Source: Farysia itapuensis | Lineage: Eukaryota; Basidiomycota; Ustilaginomycetes; Ustilaginales; Ustilaginaceae | Reading direction: 5' to 3' | Length of the DNA stretch: 64,000 bases | Assembly: GCA_023212645.1 (NCBI GenBank) | Contig: JALBYC010000003.1 | Location: forward strand, 914,374-978,373 | In this document: positions 60,308 through 64,000 of the stretch, in pieces | Position numbering within the stretch: the first letter of the stretch is position 1 | Layout: each line of letters starts with the position of its first letter | Notes under the pieces: model-generated | Databases searched by the model: none | Seen by the model: only the letters and a program-made list of their open reading frames with translations | What the model was told of the DNA's origin: nothing | Translations under genes and position numbers: made by a program

Positions 60308-62222
60308 ATGTCTGACTGGATTGCCAAAGCCAAAGCGCACCGCGAGAAGCGCGATGCCTCGATACCGAAAGAGTATCTGTGCGACCTTTCTAAAGTCAAG
60401 GTCAAGCCTTTGCCTGAAGAGAAATTGCCCATCGCGGCTTCCAAAAGCGCGCCTTGGAAGCCGGAACCTACGACCATCTACCCGACCGACAATGTCATTG
60501 ATGTGCCCAAGAAGGTCTTGTCGCTCGAGGATGTGGCCATTACCGAGACGCCCATTGACAAGCTGCTTCTCCTGCTCCGAGAAGGCCAACTCACCTCGGT
60601 GCGGACGACGGAAGCCTTCTTGCGACGCGCTGTCCTTGCGCATCAATTAACCAACTGCTGTACCGACATCTTTGTGGACATGGCCTTGACGCGAGCAAAA
60701 TACTGCGATGAGCATCTGGCCAAAACGGGAAAGCCCATTGGCTTGCTTCATGGCTTGCCCGTATCTCTCAAAGACCAGTTCCACATCAAAGATACCGAGC
60801 TCACCATGGGCTATGTTGGCTGGATTGGTAGGATCGCCAAACAGAACAGTGTCATCACCGATGTCATTCTCGCTGCTGGTGCTGTCCTTTATGTGCGAAC
60901 GTCGATTCCACAGAGTTTGATGCGCTGCGAAACACACAACCACATCTACGGTCGTACTGTCAGCCCTTTCAACCGAAGTTTCACGCCGGGCGGGAGCAGT
61001 GGCGGTGAAGGAGCGCTTGTTGCAATGCGCGCCTCACCGCTGGGCTTGGGCACCGATATAGGTGGCTCGGTTCGAGTGCCCTCATCTTATGGGGGACTGT
61101 GGGGCATGCGACCGTCCATGCACCGCGTGCCCTACGAGGGCGCCGCCAATTCCTTCCTCGGCCAAGAGTCAGTCAGCTCTGTCATTGGCCCTTTGACACA
61201 CTCCCTTGAAGGCGTTGAGATCTTCATGCGCGCGGTGCTCGGCCAACGACCGTGGGAAATGGACCCGATCCTGGTCGCGATGCCCTTCAATGAGAACGCG
61301 TACCAGCTCAAGGATCTTCAGCTCAAGTCTGGCAGCCATGAGTCCGCTGAGCCTTTCCAGCCGGGCCAGACCCAACTCTGCTTCGCCATTGAATGGGACG
61401 ACGGCATTATTCATCCTCATCCACCCATCACCAGGGCGCTTAAGCAAGTCAAGGCCAAACTGGAAGCCGCTGGACACAAAGTGATCGACTGGATTCCTTA
61501 TCAGCATCTGCGATGCTACGATATTATCGGTAGGATCTACGCTGCTGACGGAGGCGAAGACATCAAGCGGAGCTGCGAGGAGGGCGGAGAGCCCGTCATG
61601 TACAATCTAATGGCCGATGGCAACGAGCACCCCCACCTGTCAACCTTTGAGGCTTGGCAAGTCAACAAGGAAAAGAGCGAGTATCGCAAGGAATATCTCG
61701 ACTATTGGCAAGCCACGAAGGACAAGACTGGAACAGGTCGCCCTGTCGATGCCATCATTGCTCCCGTCAGCAGCTGGGCGAGCTGCCCCCATGACATGAA
61801 CGACCACGTGTCTTACACCACTCAATGGAAGTAAGTGCTTCATTCAACGCCTGCGTTCGTCTTCTGCATGATTCTCTGACTTTTCTACATCTTTTGCAGC
61901 TTACTGGACCGCCCGTGCGTCGTCTTCCCCGTGGACTTCGTGGATCCCACTAAAGACCCCAAAGTGCCGCTCAAGGAGCCCTACACGGATATGCCTGGAA
62001 ACGTTGACCAGGAATACTGGGATCGATGTAAGTCTGGAGTCCGGCTTTGTACGTTTACACATAGCTCGCAGTACTGACACATTTTTGCTCTCACAAACAG
62101 ACGACCCGGAAAGGTGGGCAGGTCTGCCCATCAGCCTGCAAGTGGTTGGCAAGAGGCTGCAGGATGAAGAACTCCTCGGTCTGGCCAAAGTCATCCGAGA
62201 CGCAGGAGCAACACTACACTAG
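60308..62222 (+). CDS. Amidase-signature family hydrolase
   Basis: Three exons: 60308-61830, 61900-62027 and 62101-62222 (590 residues), with introns of 69 and 73 bp (GTAAGT donors, CAG acceptors). The amidase-signature catalytic set is visible: Lys in LPVSLKDQFHI, the Ser pair in FTPGGSSGGEGALVA, and GTDIGGSVRVPSSYGGLWG. The spliced C-terminus reads YDPERWAGLPISLQVVGKRL, the usual end of fungal acetamidase-like proteins. Such enzymes cleave carboxylic amides (acetamide, aryl or fatty amides) to acid and ammonia; the substrate is unknown. Cytosolic by appearance. Convergent with the mitochondrial carrier, 47 bp apart. Confidence 0.92.
61831..61899 (+). other. First amidase intron (69 bp)
   Basis: GTAAGT donor, TTTTGCAG acceptor; completes the Asn codon AA|C. 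Confidence 0.88.
62028..62100 (+). other. Second amidase intron (73 bp)
   Basis: GTAAGT donor, ACAAACAG acceptor; completes the Tyr codon T|AC. Confidence 0.88.
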
Positions 62223-62269
62223 CCAATAGTGCGTTTTGCCAATATCATGTGATTGTGCTTTCGAGCGGG

Positions 62270-63397
62270 TTAGGATGTAGAGGTATCTTCTGAAGATGGT
62301 GAGTGTGCTGCTTGCTGTTCGTGCTCTATTTGCGCAAGGTGTTGCATGATGATCTCGTATGTGAGAATGGTGAGTGCGGACGAGGGTACGGTTCGAACGA
62401 GGTTGACCGTCATACCCTTATAAAATCCTCGAATTCCTTCGTCCCTGGCGATGATCTTGCACGCCTGGATGACGCCCGAGTACCGTCCGTTGCGTGATGG
62501 TTGAGCGACGCTCTGATTGTTGGCTCTCGCCGCAGTGTTGCTGTCGCCTATTGGTGGGGCCGGTCCACTCGCATTTGTCTGCTGTGTTGGTGCTGAAGAC
62601 TCTTTGTTGCGCGGCTGCATCTGCAGGCGAGTCCTTAAGACTTCGTGCGGGTAGGTAGTGACAGAGGCAATCATTTTGGCCGAACTGCTGCAGAGCAAGA
62701 TGGTGGAAGGCTGGAGCTCATCGCTGTTGAGACGCTCACGAGCTAATGACTTGAAGCTCTCATAGAGCGGGAACTGAACGGCTACGTGACTGACGCCAAA
62801 GAGGGAGGGCAAGAGGCCCTTGTAAAAGCCGCGCAATCCTTCCGATTTGTAGATCTGCACAAAAGCGTCACCTGTATGTCGGTATGGCTTGACGGTCTTG
62901 TCCTTGAGTGACTGAAGCATGAATCTGGTCTTGACAACCCATAGTGGACTTGTGCAGACAGTGCTGATGGCGCCGGCGGTAAGGGCACTCAGAATATGGT
63001 TGAGGAAGTCTTCTTCACCAGATGGGCCCAAGTCGCGGGCTAGAGTCTGTTTGCTTGTGTCGTACACGGTGAAGTAGATAGCCCATGTGGGAAGGTAGCC
63101 AAAGATGGTCGGGCCGAGTCCACGATAGAAGCCGCGAATGCCGTCGTCCTTCCATATCTTGCGCAGCGTTGCCGATAAGCCTAAATACTTGGCGTTGTGT
63201 CCGGCTGCTATGTCTCCGCGAACGAGTGCAGCATGCGGTGAGAGCGACTTTAGTGCCGACGGGGAGGGTGGTGGTGGTCGTGGTGCCGACGATCGCCCTT
63301 CTTGTGCTTGCAGTCGAGTCTTGACGACATCCAGGGGACAAGTGACGACACTTGATACCAACCCAGCACAAGCACCGGCGATAGCAGACGAATGCAT
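62270..63397 (-). CDS. Mitochondrial carrier, NAD+/pyrimidine-nucleotide/folate-type (Ndt1/Yia6-like)
   Basis: 375 residues, single exon, ATG at 63397. Three carrier repeats with signatures TCPLDVVKTRLQAQ, TSPLWVVKTRFMLQ and TYPHEVLRTRLQMQ; the Trp in the second signature is typical of the NAD+/folate/pyrimidine-nucleotide branch and the third matches yeast Ndt1. A polar insert with Pro-rich runs (GRSSAPRPPPPSPSA) lies in the first matrix loop and another (about 275-310) in the third. Inner-membrane exchange of NAD+ against nucleotides is the best reading; a flavin or folate carrier of the same branch is possible. Convergent with the amidase. Confidence 0.85.
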   Translation of the reverse strand: MHSSAIAGACAGLVSSVVTCPLDVVKTRLQAQEGRSSAPRPPPPSPSALKSLSPHAALVRGDIAAGHNAKYLGLSATLRKIWKDDGIRGFYRGLGPTIFGYLPTWAIYFTVYDTSKQTLARDLGPSGEEDFLNHILSALTAGAISTVCTSPLWVVKTRFMLQSLKDKTVKPYRHTGDAFVQIYKSEGLRGFYKGLLPSLFGVSHVAVQFPLYESFKSLARERLNSDELQPSTILLCSSSAKMIASVTTYPHEVLRTRLQMQPRNKESSAPTQQTNASGPAPPIGDSNTAARANNQSVAQPSRNGRYSGVIQACKIIARDEGIRGFYKGMTVNLVRTVPSSALTILTYEIIMQHLAQIEHEQQAAHSPSSEDTSTS

Positions 63398-64000
63398 CTT
63401 GTCAGATGGTATGCGCGAGCCCGCTCAAGTACGCCGCCTGCGTGAAACTTGTGTACACTACGATGCCATCCCTTGACGCGGCAAGGCGAATACGGCTCTC
63501 GGGGAAGTTGAGCTTTCTGGGTATCAAGTTAAGGGTGGCAAGATACAGCCCAACAGAACAATCTTCGGGACGTCAGCAGCCTTGGAAGCGAGCCGGGTCG
63601 GGTTGTCTACTGCAGCTCTGACGCAAGCTATATGACAAGTGACTCGAGGTGCGCGCAACGACGAACAGCCTCGCTATGTGGGGGCGAAGGTTGTGATAGG
63701 GTGGAGGAACATCCGTGCAGGCTATCGCCAAACCACGGTGCATAACGCGCAGATTCTATCGGCCGAAAATTATGTTAGATCACTCTCCATTGATTTTGCG
63801 TAGGGTTGGCCCACACGGTGTTCGGTGTTTTTGAAAATTGTGTTTTCACTGTGTTTTCGCATGTGTATACACATCCTCAAAAAGTAGCTTTTTGTACACA
63901 ACAATACAAAACTTATATGAATTCAAATATTTGTATATCAGTTCTTGTATTGATAATACAAATTGATCTCGCTGACAGCTCGTTACCTCTAAAGCTCTCC
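63398..64000. other. Upstream region of the carrier and AT-rich window edge
   Basis: The carrier promoter lies at the left. From about 63830 the base composition becomes AT-rich with three neighbouring perfect inverted repeats. No gene seen before the edge. Confidence 0.5.
63861..63961. repeat. Cluster of three perfect short inverted repeats in AT-rich DNA
   Basis: ATGTGTATACACAT (63861-63874), CAAAAAG-TAG-CTTTTTG (63878-63894) and TTGTATT-GAT-AATACAA (63945-63961). Could be the margin of another transposon or a regulatory hairpin set; the window ends soon after. Confidence 0.6.

Noticed and set aside
1..64000. CRISPR array, rRNA, prophage or insertion sequences
   Set aside because: No spaced direct repeats, rRNA cores or transposase genes were seen; the window is fungal nuclear DNA.

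Overview
The window is nuclear DNA of a fungus. It is compact and gene-dense, with mostly intron-poor genes and short GT-AG introns. The gene set (Ssk2, Dre2, ERMES Mdm12, Erg4, fungal GH125, Rco1, Sos7) and the Fuz7/Ste7-like MAP kinase kinase with its Ser/Pro/acidic insert suggest a basidiomycete smut (Ustilaginaceae). I cannot fix the species without a search.

Layout. 1-8 kb: the SSK2 MAPKKK (cut by the left edge exactly at the kinase glycine loop) is divergent from RIC1, a Golgi Ypt6 GEF subunit. 8.7-12.8 kb: a secreted FAD-linked oxidase sits beside an MFS permease of the allantoate/ACS type, the only accessory-metabolism-looking pair. 12.8-18.1 kb: DRE2, a perfect 49-bp inverted-repeat MITE, MDM12, a glutathionyl-hydroquinone-reductase-type GST and a Ste7/Fuz7-type MAPKK, all on the minus strand. 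18.1-19.9 kb: the longest gene-free stretch. 19.9-27.2 kb: a secreted Ser-rich/acidic protein with a C-terminal double-psi beta-barrel, then UDP-glucose:glycoprotein glucosyltransferase ending in HDEL. 27.5-37.6 kb: PP1 inhibitor-3 (YPI1), an SCYL pseudokinase, a SWIM+RING protein, kinetochore Sos7, and a large unrecognised protein with a C-terminal coiled coil and cysteine cluster. 38.9-42.8 kb: ESCRT-III VPS24, the divergent H2B/H2A pair and a PPIL1-like cyclophilin. 43.1-53.9 kb: a GT32 glycosyltransferase, a TPT-type transporter, COG1 and the Rpd3S subunit RCO1. 54-64 kb: a GH125 mannosidase, ribosomal protein eL29, a small unrecognised membrane protein, ERG4, an amidase, a mitochondrial NAD+/nucleotide-type carrier and an AT-rich edge with stacked hairpins.

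Most genes are housekeeping. They cluster loosely around the secretory pathway (RIC1, UGGT, SCYL, COG1, VPS24, GT32, TPT), stress and mating signalling (SSK2, MAPKK, YPI1) and chromatin (H2A, H2B, RCO1, Sos7). I see no prophage, CRISPR, rRNA or tRNA. No clearly new multi-gene system is visible. The best leads are the MITE, the 937-residue unknown protein, the SWIM-RING protein, the serine-rich DPBB protein and the oxidase/permease pair. Many long open frames in the window begin at TTG or GTG, so starts were moved to the first sensible ATG.
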